This document shows positions 1-5,716 of a DNA stretch of 10,153 nt, one piece after another. Position 1 is the first letter of the stretch. Each line of letters starts with the position of its first letter. The stretch is from contig JAKBAU010000116.1 of the NCBI GenBank assembly GCA_021808875.1, forward strand, positions 1-10,153, given 5' to 3'. The DNA is from Pseudomonadota bacterium (GTDB taxonomy: Bacteria; Pseudomonadota; Alphaproteobacteria; Micropepsales; Micropepsaceae). Under the pieces are notes generated by a model. It saw only the letters and a program-made list of their open reading frames with translations. It was not told the DNA's origin and did no database searches. The position numbers and the translations under genes were made by a program.

Positions 1-58
1 AAAATGGTTCAAGCCAGCGCTCAAGCTCGTCGGTCCAGTCCAATCGCGGGGGCGCCAT
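1..58 (-). CDS. IS701-family transposase, N-terminal fragment (runs off window)
   Basis: Reading leftward from the ATG at 58, the frame gives MAPPRLDWTDELERWLEPF before the window ends. This resembles the opening of IS701-family DDE transposases, which cut and paste their own element. Only 19 residues of a protein usually about 400 residues long are visible, so no catalytic residue can be checked. A GAGG sequence six bases upstream of the ATG is a reasonable ribosome binding site. The next upstream in-frame ATG is followed by a stop codon, so 58 is the likely start. The family call rests on recognition of a short N-terminus and on the adjacent element end, and is moderately sure. Confidence 0.6.
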   Translation of the reverse strand, partial: MAPPRLDWTDELERWLEPF

Positions 59-115
59 GGTCAGCCTCGTCAATGCCGACCACCCATGAATCAGTCAAAA
101 GCCGATTCGGGAATC
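1..115 (-). mobile_element. End of an IS701-like insertion sequence
   Basis: About 57 bases separate the transposase start from position 115. The outermost part, 104-115, is a small dyad (GATTC, GG, GAATC). Immediately outside it, 116-119 reads CTAA, which fits the YTAR target duplication known for IS701 elements. The boundary at 115 is therefore an inference from that target preference. The other end and the second copy of the duplication lie outside the window. Confidence 0.45.
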
Positions 116-183
116 CTAAAAATAACAAAAATCAATAAAATATGCCAAAGTAGTGCTTCTGTAATGGGCCTTTCGGTGTCAAG
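116..183. other. AT-rich spacer between two insertion sequences
   Basis: This short stretch is clearly more AT-rich than its surroundings and carries no convincing open frame. It does not read as the missing 5' part of the reductase remnant found on the far side of the IS110 element, because no GxGxxG dinucleotide-binding motif can be seen. It is probably the leftover of an older sequence between two independent insertions. Confidence 0.4.
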
Positions 184-193
184 TCACTCTGAG
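184..193 (+). repeat. Direct repeat flanking IS110, left copy
   Basis: TCACTCTGAG here matches 1500-1509 exactly, in the same orientation. The left copy is also part of a dyad, TCACT-CTG-AGTGA (184-196). It contains a CT dinucleotide, the core exchanged by characterised IS110 recombinases. Whether it marks the junction is an inference. Confidence 0.4.
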
Positions 194-411
194 TGATTAT
201 CTCGTCGCTGGGATTATGCTTCTGTCCGTGGTCAGCACGAAAGACTGCCACATCATGCCATCAGATCCAGATCCGACAGGTCAATCTAGAAGGCGTGGTT
301 TGCAAAAGCTTCCACAGCACTACACCCGACCTTGCCTGACCCTCGTCCCCGCGACGGGACCTCTCAGAAGCGCCGCCGAAGTTGGCCCGCGCCTCGAAAA
401 TTACCTCTCCT
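194..411 (-). ncRNA. Candidate IS110 bridge-RNA region
   Basis: About 220 bases lie between the recombinase stop codon and the proposed element end, with no coding content on either strand that looks real. IS110-family recombinases are guided by a structured bridge RNA encoded in the longer non-coding end, which is 3' of the gene in the IS1111 subgroup. One strong short hairpin is visible, GTCCC at 345-349 pairing with GGGAC at 356-360. I have not folded the whole region and cannot point to the target and donor loops, so this is placement by family knowledge and position. Confidence 0.35.
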
Positions 412-1443
412 TTAAGCCATTACGACATCCTTGGTCCAACGGAACTCGGCTGCGTCAACCCACATCCGATGCAGCACCACGGCAAGCTTACGGGCCAGCG
501 CGACTTTAGCCCGCTTCATGCCCCGCCGCTTTGCCACGTCCATTGCCCACCGCTTCAAGGCCGAGAACCGTGTCGCCCGCGTCAGCATGATATGGGCCGC
601 TTCGAACAGCGCCGTTCGCACCATGGCGTCACCAACCCGGCTGACCCCACCATCGATATCGGTCTCGCCGGATTGATACTTCTTCGGCGTCAGGCCAAAA
701 TACGCACCGACCGTTCGCGATTTGCCGAACCGGCCGGGGTCATCGATCGCCGAACGGTAAGTGATCGCGACAAGAGCACCAACGCCTGGCGCGCTCATCA
801 ACCGTTGGCAGACATGGTCGGCACGCGCGATCTTCAGCATCTCGCGATGCAGGCGCGTGAACTCGCTCCATAGCGCGGCTCTCGCCTGGAGCATCGCGCC
901 GATTACCGCCTCAAGCATTGTATTCCCGTCGGCAAGGTCGCGGACCCGTACTTCAAAACGCCCGCGGCTCACCTCGCCAACCTTGAGACCGAAGCCGCGC
1001 AGGATACCGCGGATGCTGAGTTCCACATCCAGCAGCTTCGCTTGCAGCAGTTTGCGTCCAACAAGCAGCGCCCGCACTTCCTGGGAGCCAACCGATTTGG
1101 CGTGCACCAGCCGATACCATCCCATCCGCAACAGTTGCGCGATCCCGCGCGCATCTTTCCGGTCGGTTTTCACCGTCATCGCCGACAGCGCCGCCTTCAC
1201 ATGACGCGTTTCGAGCAGGACAACCTCCAAGCCGGCATCCACCAGCCCCTCACGCAGCCATTGCGACAAAGGGCCTGCTTCCAGGCCAATCCGGGTGACC
1301 GGAAAACCCATCCCGGCAATGAGCCGGCAAAGTGCTTCAGGCTCGCTCGCCGTCTTCACCTCACGAACAATTTTCCCCTGGCCATCCACCACGCACACGC
1401 TGGTTTCTTTCAGCGAGACATCAAGCCCAACATAATACTCCAT
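412..1443 (-). CDS. IS110-family DEDD transposase/recombinase
   Basis: This 343-residue protein is a full-length IS110-type recombinase, which inserts and excises its element through a RuvC-like DEDD domain and a catalytic-serine domain, guided by a bridge RNA. The RuvC-like acidic residues are visible: D8 (GLDVS), E55 (GLEAG), and D94 and D97 in KTDRKDAR. The C-terminal Tnp_IS116/IS110/IS902 domain begins near residue 215 (APGVGALVAITYRSAIDDP) and includes the conserved GLTPKKYQSGE segment with candidate serines at 258 and 268. The start at 1443 has GGAG seven bases upstream. Nothing looks broken, so the element could be active. The reverse strand carries long chance open frames, which are ignored. 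Confidence 0.93.
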   Translation of the reverse strand: MEYYVGLDVSLKETSVCVVDGQGKIVREVKTASEPEALCRLIAGMGFPVTRIGLEAGPLSQWLREGLVDAGLEVVLLETRHVKAALSAMTVKTDRKDARGIAQLLRMGWYRLVHAKSVGSQEVRALLVGRKLLQAKLLDVELSIRGILRGFGLKVGEVSRGRFEVRVRDLADGNTMLEAVIGAMLQARAALWSEFTRLHREMLKIARADHVCQRLMSAPGVGALVAITYRSAIDDPGRFGKSRTVGAYFGLTPKKYQSGETDIDGGVSRVGDAMVRTALFEAAHIMLTRATRFSALKRWAMDVAKRRGMKRAKVALARKLAVVLHRMWVDAAEFRWTKDVVMA

Positions 1444-1464
1444 GGCTGTTCTCCGACGATGCTT

Positions 1465-1486
1465 GGGGCCGACCTATTCGAGCCCC
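1465..1486 (-). other. Hairpin in IS110 5' leader
   Basis: GGGGC at 1465-1469 can pair with GCCCC at 1482-1486 around a 12-base loop, in the short leader upstream of the recombinase. The stem is only five pairs but all G-C. It may belong to the element end or modulate translation; function unknown. Confidence 0.25.
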
Positions 1487-1499
1487 GGTCAACACAGCA

Positions 1500-1509
1500 T
1501 CACTCTGAG
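1500..1509 (+). repeat. Direct repeat flanking IS110, right copy
   Basis: TCACTCTGAG, identical to 184-193. It lies 57 bases upstream of the recombinase start and just before the point where the reductase reading frame resumes. Confidence 0.4.
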
Positions 1510-1522
1510 GGACAGACGCCTC

Positions 1523-1789
1523 AATGCCTATAACCAGGCAGCCGGCCCATTACGGCATCTAGTTGCGGCCAAACTGGCTGCCGATCCGATCGTCGAGGGC
1601 GGCCACCGGGTTGTTTTTCTGTCGAGCGATGATGAGGACTCGATTGTGCCCGTGGCGGATTTGGCCAAACAACTCGGCTTCGCACCCGTCAAATTGGGAA
1701 AACTCAGCGAGGGTGGCGCGCTGGTACACGCGCGTGGCCGCATTTGGGGGCCGCTCGTCTTCCAAGATTTGTTTAAGATTGACCAGTAA
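1523..1789 (+). pseudogene. C-terminal remnant of F420-dependent NADP reductase-like gene
   Basis: The frame reads NAYNQ, then LAADPIVEGGHRVVFLSS, then LAKQLGFAPVKLGKLSEGG, then GPLVFQDLFK, and stops at 1787-1789. This is the C-terminal half of the NADPH:F420-reductase-like family, small Rossmann-fold oxidoreductases; many bacterial members act on substrates other than F420. Family members run to about 210 residues with an N-terminal GxGNxG motif. Here only about 88 residues remain, and the N-terminal half and nucleotide-binding loop are missing. The open frame extends upstream to an ATG at 1442, but that part is IS110 leader sequence. The stump abuts the IS110 end, so insertion plus later loss of the 5' side is the simplest explanation. 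It is unlikely to be functional. Confidence 0.75.
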
Positions 1790-1847
1790 TCAATCTACCA
1801 CTGTCTAATTCTGAGAAGCTCGGCGTCCGCATTCCTGCTGATTACTG

Positions 1848-2999
1848 TTATTCGACATCCCCTTTTGCGTCGATCATGACGGGTGCAACAGGGTGGAGTG
1901 GGATCGCCAAGGCGTAATGGGTGTGTCGCCGTTCCCCAGCGCGAACCAATGCGTTTTTCTCGACGAGATCGGCGAGGTCGCGTGTCGCCGTGGCGGGCGA
2001 CGAGCCGGTTATGCTGGTATATTTTCCCGCCGTCAGGCCTCCTTTGAATCCTTCCGACCCCTCCTGTAACATACGCAAAAGGGCTTTGCGCTGACGTTCA
2101 TTGATGACGGGATTGATCCGGTCGAGCAGACGCGTCTTGTCGATCAGGAAATCTACCGAAGCAATTGCACGCCGCTGCGCCTCGATTGCTGCCGCGGCGA
2201 ACCAGGCGATCCAGTCGGTGATCTCGTTGCGCTTGTTGTTGGCCTCTAACGCATCATAATAGCCTTTGCGCTTGGCTAGGATAGTAGCGGCAAGTGCCGT
2301 CAGTGTCGGGCGACCGATGCTCTGTGCCAGAGCTTTTTCGCCGATGGCGCGGCAGATACGGCCATTTCCGTCCTCGAATGGGTGGATGCTGACGAAATAG
2401 AGATGCGCAACTGCGGCGCGCGTCAGAGCTGGCAGGGGCTCGATCCCGTTTGGCGCGGTCCGCTGGAACCAATTCAGAAACCGCGTCATTTCACCTGGAA
2501 CATCGGCGGAAGGCGGCGCCTCAAAATGAATTTTCGGCGCGTAAATGGCTCCCGACACGACCTGCATGGGCTCGGCATGTGTGCGGTAGTGACCGGGATC
2601 GCCAACATCAGTTCGTCCGGACATCAGCAGCCGATGCCACTTGAACAAGGTATCTGCGGAAAGTGGCTCGGCGAAACTGTGATGCAGATCGACCATGACC
2701 TCGGCGATACCCTGCTCGGCTGGGCCGGCCTTCCGGCGATCAGTGGAGAGGCCAAGTTGCCGCCGGATCGAGGATTGTACGCTGTCGCGGTTGAGAATCT
2801 CGCCTTCGATCTCCGAAGTGGTGATGGCTTCGGTACTCATGGCCTCGACGGCAACGAGATCGTGGTCCTCACGGCTGAGATGCTTGACTATCCCGGAAAA
2901 TTCGCCCGACTCGACCAGGAATAGCGCCTCGGCTTTAACGAAGCGGGCCGTATTCCATGAAAAATTCGGCCAATCAGGTTGCTGCCAGTTCCACGTCAT
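1848..2999 (-). CDS. Fic family protein with DUF4172 N-terminus and C-terminal winged helix
   Basis: Fic enzymes transfer AMP, or other NMP groups, from a nucleotide to hydroxyl side chains of target proteins. The catalytic motif HPFEDGNGRICR is intact at residues 206-217, with H206 as the general base. Residues 61-66 (TSEIEG) match the inhibitory-helix motif [S/T]xxxE[G/N] placed N-terminal to the Fic core, as in class II self-inhibited Fic proteins. Residues 1-20 (WNWQQPDWPNFSWN) are typical of DUF4172. The segment around 325-365 (TSITGSSPATATRDLADLVEKNAL) looks like a winged helix-turn-helix, so the protein may also bind DNA. At 383 residues it is a normal length. It stands alone with its own promoter region. 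No antitoxin gene precedes it, consistent with built-in inhibition. Its target is unknown. Confidence 0.92.
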   Translation of the reverse strand: MTWNWQQPDWPNFSWNTARFVKAEALFLVESGEFSGIVKHLSREDHDLVAVEAMSTEAITTSEIEGEILNRDSVQSSIRRQLGLSTDRRKAGPAEQGIAEVMVDLHHSFAEPLSADTLFKWHRLLMSGRTDVGDPGHYRTHAEPMQVVSGAIYAPKIHFEAPPSADVPGEMTRFLNWFQRTAPNGIEPLPALTRAAVAHLYFVSIHPFEDGNGRICRAIGEKALAQSIGRPTLTALAATILAKRKGYYDALEANNKRNEITDWIAWFAAAAIEAQRRAIASVDFLIDKTRLLDRINPVINERQRKALLRMLQEGSEGFKGGLTAGKYTSITGSSPATATRDLADLVEKNALVRAGERRHTHYALAIPLHPVAPVMIDAKGDVE

Positions 3000-3026
3000 G
3001 AGCGATAGCCACCCTTCCTATCGCTC
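3000..3026. promoter_or_regulatory. 27-bp dyad directly upstream of fic start (operator and/or leader hairpin)
   Basis: GAGCGATAG (3000-3008) and CTATCGCTC (3018-3026) form a perfect 9-bp inverted repeat around a 9-base spacer, ending exactly at the fic ATG. In the fic mRNA this folds into a 9-bp stem. Most of the purine-rich ribosome binding site (AGGAAGGG) falls in the loop and the end of the stem. The site could act as an operator, as an RNA hairpin controlling initiation, or both. Confidence 0.6.
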
Positions 3027-3055
3027 AATATAAGACAATTTATGAGTGATAGGAA
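3027..3055 (-). promoter_or_regulatory. Candidate fic promoter
   Basis: On the minus strand TATATT (3027-3032) matches five of six bases of the -10 consensus. Seventeen bases upstream is TTCCTA (3050-3055), a weak -35 with three matches. The -10 abuts dyad A and the -35 falls inside dyad B, so a protein on either dyad would block it. The start would fall about seven bases beyond the -10, inside dyad A. Confidence 0.4.
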
Positions 3056-3070
3056 GCCCTTCTATCAATC
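3044..3070. promoter_or_regulatory. Second 27-bp dyad upstream of fic
   Basis: GAGTGATAG (3044-3052) and CTATCAATC (3062-3070) form an inverted repeat with one mismatch across a 9-base spacer. Arm length, spacer length and the GATAG/CTATC core are the same as in the dyad at 3000-3026. The centres are 44 bases apart, about four helical turns, so two bound dimers would lie on roughly the same face. The pair looks like a duplicated operator. Confidence 0.6.
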
Positions 3071-3177
3071 ACGCCCGTCCGCTTCCTCAAAGCCGGATTT
3101 GTTCCGAATGAAGGCAATAACCGGCTGACAAATCGTAGCTTCTGGGCTCGTTAGACGGCGGTAGCATTTATCCATGC

Positions 3178-3198
3178 AAAATTGGCATCACGTGCCAA
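3178..3198 (-). terminator. Rho-independent-like terminator after the nmrA-like gene
   Basis: Read on the minus strand, TTGGCA (3198-3193) pairs with TGCCAA (3187-3182) around a five-base loop, followed by TTTT. It lies 26 bases after the stop codon of the oxidoreductase-like gene, the right place to end the doxX-nmrA transcript before the fic promoter. The stem is short and the T run modest. Confidence 0.45.
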
Positions 3199-3223
3199 GA
3201 TTGCGAGGATATTTATCCCGAAC

Positions 3224-4096
3224 CTACGCCGCGGCGGCTTTCAACGCAGCCTCGAATACATCGCGTGCGGACGTTGTGCCCTCCACGTGCTCCGTCCCCT
3301 CGACGCCGAGCTTCATCCATCCTGCGTTCACGGCCTCGAACATTTCTTCGGCTGGTCCGGTATGGCCCTTCGGCACGCCGAATTGCTCGAAGGCTTCCGC
3401 CCATCCTGCACGCGGGACCGCAAATGGTTTCACGTCGAGATTCAGGACTTCGCCTAATTGCGCCGCGACTTCATCCGCGGAGACCATCGAGCCGAGCTCG
3501 ATGACGCGTTGCCCTGACCAGGCCGGCCCGGTCAAAAGGGTGGCGACTTCGGCACCAACATCCTTCGTCGCGACCATGGTCGATTTCAGATTTGTTGGAT
3601 TGTAATAGACCGGTAGCGTGCCGCCCTGGGCAACCTGCAAGCCGTAGAAGAAATTTTCGAAGAAGCCGCCGGCACGCACAAATGCGATTGGCGATTTCAG
3701 GCAGCGCAAACCTTGCTCCAGCAGGGACAGCGCCGTGATCATTCCCAGCCCGTTGGTCCTGTTTGCCCCCATCGACGAAAGTGCCACCACCCGTGGTGGC
3801 GGCGCGTTGGTGAGCGCCGCGACATAGTTTGCAATCACGCCCTTGGCTTCTTTGTAATCGGGCGAGGGCGCCCAGACAGTCGGCAACATGACGAACGCAC
3901 CTTCGACGCCTTTGAACGCATGCCCGATGGCAGCGGAATCATTCCAATCGCCGTCCACCAGTTCCACGCCCTGTTTCGCCCAGTTCGCCGCCTTCTCCCG
4001 ATTGCGGACCAGCGCGCGAACTTTTTTTCCGTGCGCCAACAGATGTTGTGCCGTTGCGCCGCCGACATTTCCCGTAATTCCCGTGACTAAAAACAT
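3224..4096 (-). CDS. NmrA-like NAD(P)-binding family protein
   Basis: A 290-residue atypical short-chain dehydrogenase of the NmrA/NAD(P)H-azoreductase type. The N-terminus MFLVTGITGNVGG carries the TGxxGxxG dinucleotide-binding loop (residues 5-12), and the following VRALVRN places basic residues where NADP-preferring members bind the phosphate. Such proteins act as redox sensors or quinone/NADPH-linked reductases; the classical SDR YxxxK catalytic pair is not evident, so enzymatic activity is uncertain. The frame is open back to 4201, but the start at 4096 is chosen because the Rossmann motif begins there and AGGAGA lies a few bases upstream. It follows the doxX-like gene by 44 bases and is almost certainly co-transcribed with it. 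A terminator-like hairpin follows it. Confidence 0.85.
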   Translation of the reverse strand: MFLVTGITGNVGGATAQHLLAHGKKVRALVRNREKAANWAKQGVELVDGDWNDSAAIGHAFKGVEGAFVMLPTVWAPSPDYKEAKGVIANYVAALTNAPPPRVVALSSMGANRTNGLGMITALSLLEQGLRCLKSPIAFVRAGGFFENFFYGLQVAQGGTLPVYYNPTNLKSTMVATKDVGAEVATLLTGPAWSGQRVIELGSMVSADEVAAQLGEVLNLDVKPFAVPRAGWAEAFEQFGVPKGHTGPAEEMFEAVNAGWMKLGVEGTEHVEGTTSARDVFEAALKAAAA

Positions 4097-4140
4097 GTGT
4101 GTTCTCCTGATCTTGAGGGATAGAGGTTTGCCGGGCCGGT

Positions 4141-4563
4141 TCAACGGATGAGCGGCAGAATGGCCCGGATACGAGGATCGCGTGCATAGAGGCCGCCCCA
4201 TGTCATCGCGCCCAGAAACAGCGAAATGATTTCTGGCGGCGAGCCCAACTCACCAATGCGGATATGGGCGCAGATGGCACCGCCCAAATAGCCCGTTACC
4301 AGGATCGCGCCGAGGACGGCGGTGGCCGGAATGGCGTAAAGGATGGCGCAAGCGAGTATGATCGGACCCACGACACGGGTCAGGCCCATCGCGAATCCGG
4401 TTTCCTGCAACATGCTCGCGATTTGTGCTGGCGCGAAAAGCTGAATCGCGCCATCCGCCATCAAAGCGATAACGACGAACGTGCTCATGATCCGGCCCGC
4501 CCACTGGGCGCGCGGCAAGGTCATCGTTTTGGGCACCTGATTTAGCTTCATGCTTTCAGACAT
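4141..4563 (-). CDS. DoxX-like family membrane protein
   Basis: A 140-residue inner-membrane protein with four hydrophobic segments, near residues 26-44, 65-82, 82-97 and 108-125. The pattern and the RIMSTFVVIALMADGAIQLF and GYLGGAICAHIRIG stretches fit the DoxX-like family (DoxX_2 type). Family members are often encoded beside redox enzymes and LysR or other stress regulators; the molecular role is poorly defined, and a link to quinone or thiol redox has been proposed. The start at 4563 has GGAG eight bases upstream. A second in-frame ATG four codons later is less well placed. It is the first gene of a two-gene unit with the NmrA-like gene, divergent from the LysR regulator. Confidence 0.8.
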   Translation of the reverse strand: MSESMKLNQVPKTMTLPRAQWAGRIMSTFVVIALMADGAIQLFAPAQIASMLQETGFAMGLTRVVGPIILACAILYAIPATAVLGAILVTGYLGGAICAHIRIGELGSPPEIISLFLGAMTWGGLYARDPRIRAILPLIR

Positions 4564-4603
4564 TTGTTGATCTCCAATGGAGTTCGGATTTCGGTTGGGT
4601 TAC

Positions 4604-4644
4604 TGTGTTCAGTGGATACGATAAATATCGATAAAGCGAACACA
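4604..4644. promoter_or_regulatory. Nested dyad between doxX and lysR, candidate LysR binding region
   Basis: TGTGTTC (4604-4610) and GAACACA (4638-4644) form a perfect outer inverted repeat. CGATA (4619-4623) and TATCG (4626-4630) form a perfect inner one, and the two centres lie within half a base of each other. LysR regulators usually bind AT-rich dyads in the divergent intergenic region, so this is the likely control site for both directions. I could not assign -10/-35 boxes with confidence. Confidence 0.5.
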
Positions 4645-4681
4645 CTGTTCTTCTTTTGAGGAATAATACCGAGGCACGAAA

Positions 4682-5587
4682 ATGCAGAATCTTGAACCGA
4701 TCCTCATATTCATAACGGTGGCGGAAATGGGGAGTTTTACCCGCGCGGCCGATATCCTGGGCATCCAAAAGGGACGGGCCTCAATGGCAATCCGGAAGCT
4801 GGAAGCAGATATCGGTGCGAGGCTCCTGCACCGGACGACGCGCAGCGTGCAATTGACGGAAGACGGACGCGCATTTCATGCCCGTGCCCGCGATCTGCTT
4901 GCCGAAGTTGACGATCTGCACTCAATGTTCGCAAGCGATCATGTGGCGCTTCGCGGGCGCTTGCGGGTCGATCTTCCGACCGAGGTGGCGCGCTCAACCA
5001 TCGTGCCGGCCTTGCCGGATTTCTTGGCGGCTCACCCTGAGTTGGAGCTGGAGCTGTCGAGCACGGATCGTCAGGTTGATCTGGTTCAAGAGGGGCTCGA
5101 CTGTGTATTGCGGCTTGGAGCCATCGGGAACGAGACGCTGATTGCCCGCCCGCTGGGCAAATTGCGTGTGGTCAATGCGGCCAGTCCCGCCTATCTGGCG
5201 CGGTATGGCATCCCTCGGTCCGTAGATGATCTGCGGCGCCAGGGACACCGGACCGTTCATTTTTCGACGATGCTCAGCGCCAAACCTTCGGGGTGGGAAT
5301 ATCCGGACGGTGACAGCTACGCGAAGCTTCGGTTGCCCGTTGCACTACACGTCAACAGCGCCCAGACCTACGATGCCGCTGCCGTCGCCGGGCTTGGCCT
5401 GATTCAGGCGCCACTCTTGGGGATTAGCCAATACATAGAGAGTGGCGCGCTTGTGGAGATCATGCCTGAGTTTCGTCGGCGAGCGATTCCCGTGTCCCTC
5501 GTCGTAGCGCATCGAAGCAATCTATCGCGCCGAGTTCGCGTGTTCATGAAATGGATCGAAGATGTGCTGACGCCGTATCTGGAATAG
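4682..5587 (+). CDS. LysR-type transcriptional regulator (CrgA-like)
   Basis: A 301-residue LysR-family regulator of normal length. The N-terminal winged helix-turn-helix covers residues 3-60, with GSFTRAADILGIQKGRASMAIRKLEADIGARLL and the typical HRTTRSVQLTEDG wing. A linker helix runs to about residue 85. The periplasmic-binding-protein-like effector domain starts near residue 90 (LRGRLRVDLPTEVAR) and runs to the end. The overall pattern resembles the CrgA-like subgroup often found beside oxidoreductases and responding to quinones or oxidised compounds. GAGG lies seven bases before the ATG. It is divergent from doxX-nmrA with 118 bases between, so regulation of that pair and of itself is the natural inference; the effector is unknown. 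Confidence 0.93.
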   Translation: MQNLEPILIFITVAEMGSFTRAADILGIQKGRASMAIRKLEADIGARLLHRTTRSVQLTEDGRAFHARARDLLAEVDDLHSMFASDHVALRGRLRVDLPTEVARSTIVPALPDFLAAHPELELELSSTDRQVDLVQEGLDCVLRLGAIGNETLIARPLGKLRVVNAASPAYLARYGIPRSVDDLRRQGHRTVHFSTMLSAKPSGWEYPDGDSYAKLRLPVALHVNSAQTYDAAAVAGLGLIQAPLLGISQYIESGALVEIMPEFRRRAIPVSLVVAHRSNLSRRVRVFMKWIEDVLTPYLE

Positions 5588-5591
5588 ACGG

Positions 5592-5626
5592 CCGCATTCG
5601 GGGCGACTCACTTGGCCCGAAAGCGG
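5592..5626 (+). terminator. Stem-loop just after lysR
   Basis: CCGCATTCGGG (5592-5602) and CCCGAAAGCGG (5616-5626) form an 11-bp stem with one mismatch and a 13-base loop, five bases after the lysR stop. There is no T run after it, so it may be a weak or Rho-assisted terminator or a 3' stabilising hairpin. Confidence 0.4.
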
Positions 5627-5697
5627 TGAGGAATAGGTGCTGTGGAGTGGTCACCCGCTTCCAAAAAATGTTACTGAATCGAATAGTCGTCGAGAGT

Positions 5698-5716
5698 TAG
5701 GACGAATCGACATTCA
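5698..5716 (+). repeat. Terminal inverted repeat of IS427-like element, left, with TA duplication
   Basis: This 19-bp stretch matches the reverse complement of 6537-6555 at 16 of 19 positions (TAGGA, three variable bases, ATCGACATTCA). The outer TA at 5698-5699 is repeated at 6554-6555 and is best read as the target duplication, leaving a 17-bp repeat that starts with GGA. The transposase stop codon (5714-5716) lies inside the repeat. Confidence 0.7.

Larger units (their letters stand above)
184..1509 (-). mobile_element. IS110-family element (approximate limits)
   Basis: The element is defined by its DEDD recombinase (412-1443). Its limits are placed at a 10-bp direct repeat, TCACTCTGAG, found at 184-193 and 1500-1509. 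That would give about 1.3 kb, the usual IS110/IS1111 size. IS110 elements have no classical terminal inverted repeats, so ends are hard to read from one copy. Reductase coding sequence resumes by about 1523-1526 on the right, which independently caps the element there. The long non-coding side lies 3' of the recombinase, as in the IS1111 subgroup. Exact ends would need a second copy or an empty site. Confidence 0.5.

Noticed and set aside
382..1204. Several open frames of 80-163 codons on the plus strand opposite the IS110 recombinase.
   Set aside because: They run antisense to a clearly conserved protein in GC-rich DNA, lack family resemblance and lack good ribosome binding sites.
1442..1525. 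ATG at 1442 as the true start of the reductase-like gene.
   Set aside because: The first 27 codons are the IS110 leader read in reverse and resemble nothing in the reductase family; the frame is open by chance.
161..1553. 10-bp inverted repeat GTAATGGGCC (161-170) and GGCCCATTAC (1544-1553) around the IS110 element, resembling sub-terminal repeats.
   Set aside because: The right copy lies inside the coding frame of the reductase remnant (AAGPLRH), so it is not part of the element. Chance matches of this length are expected at the few-percent level over these stretches.
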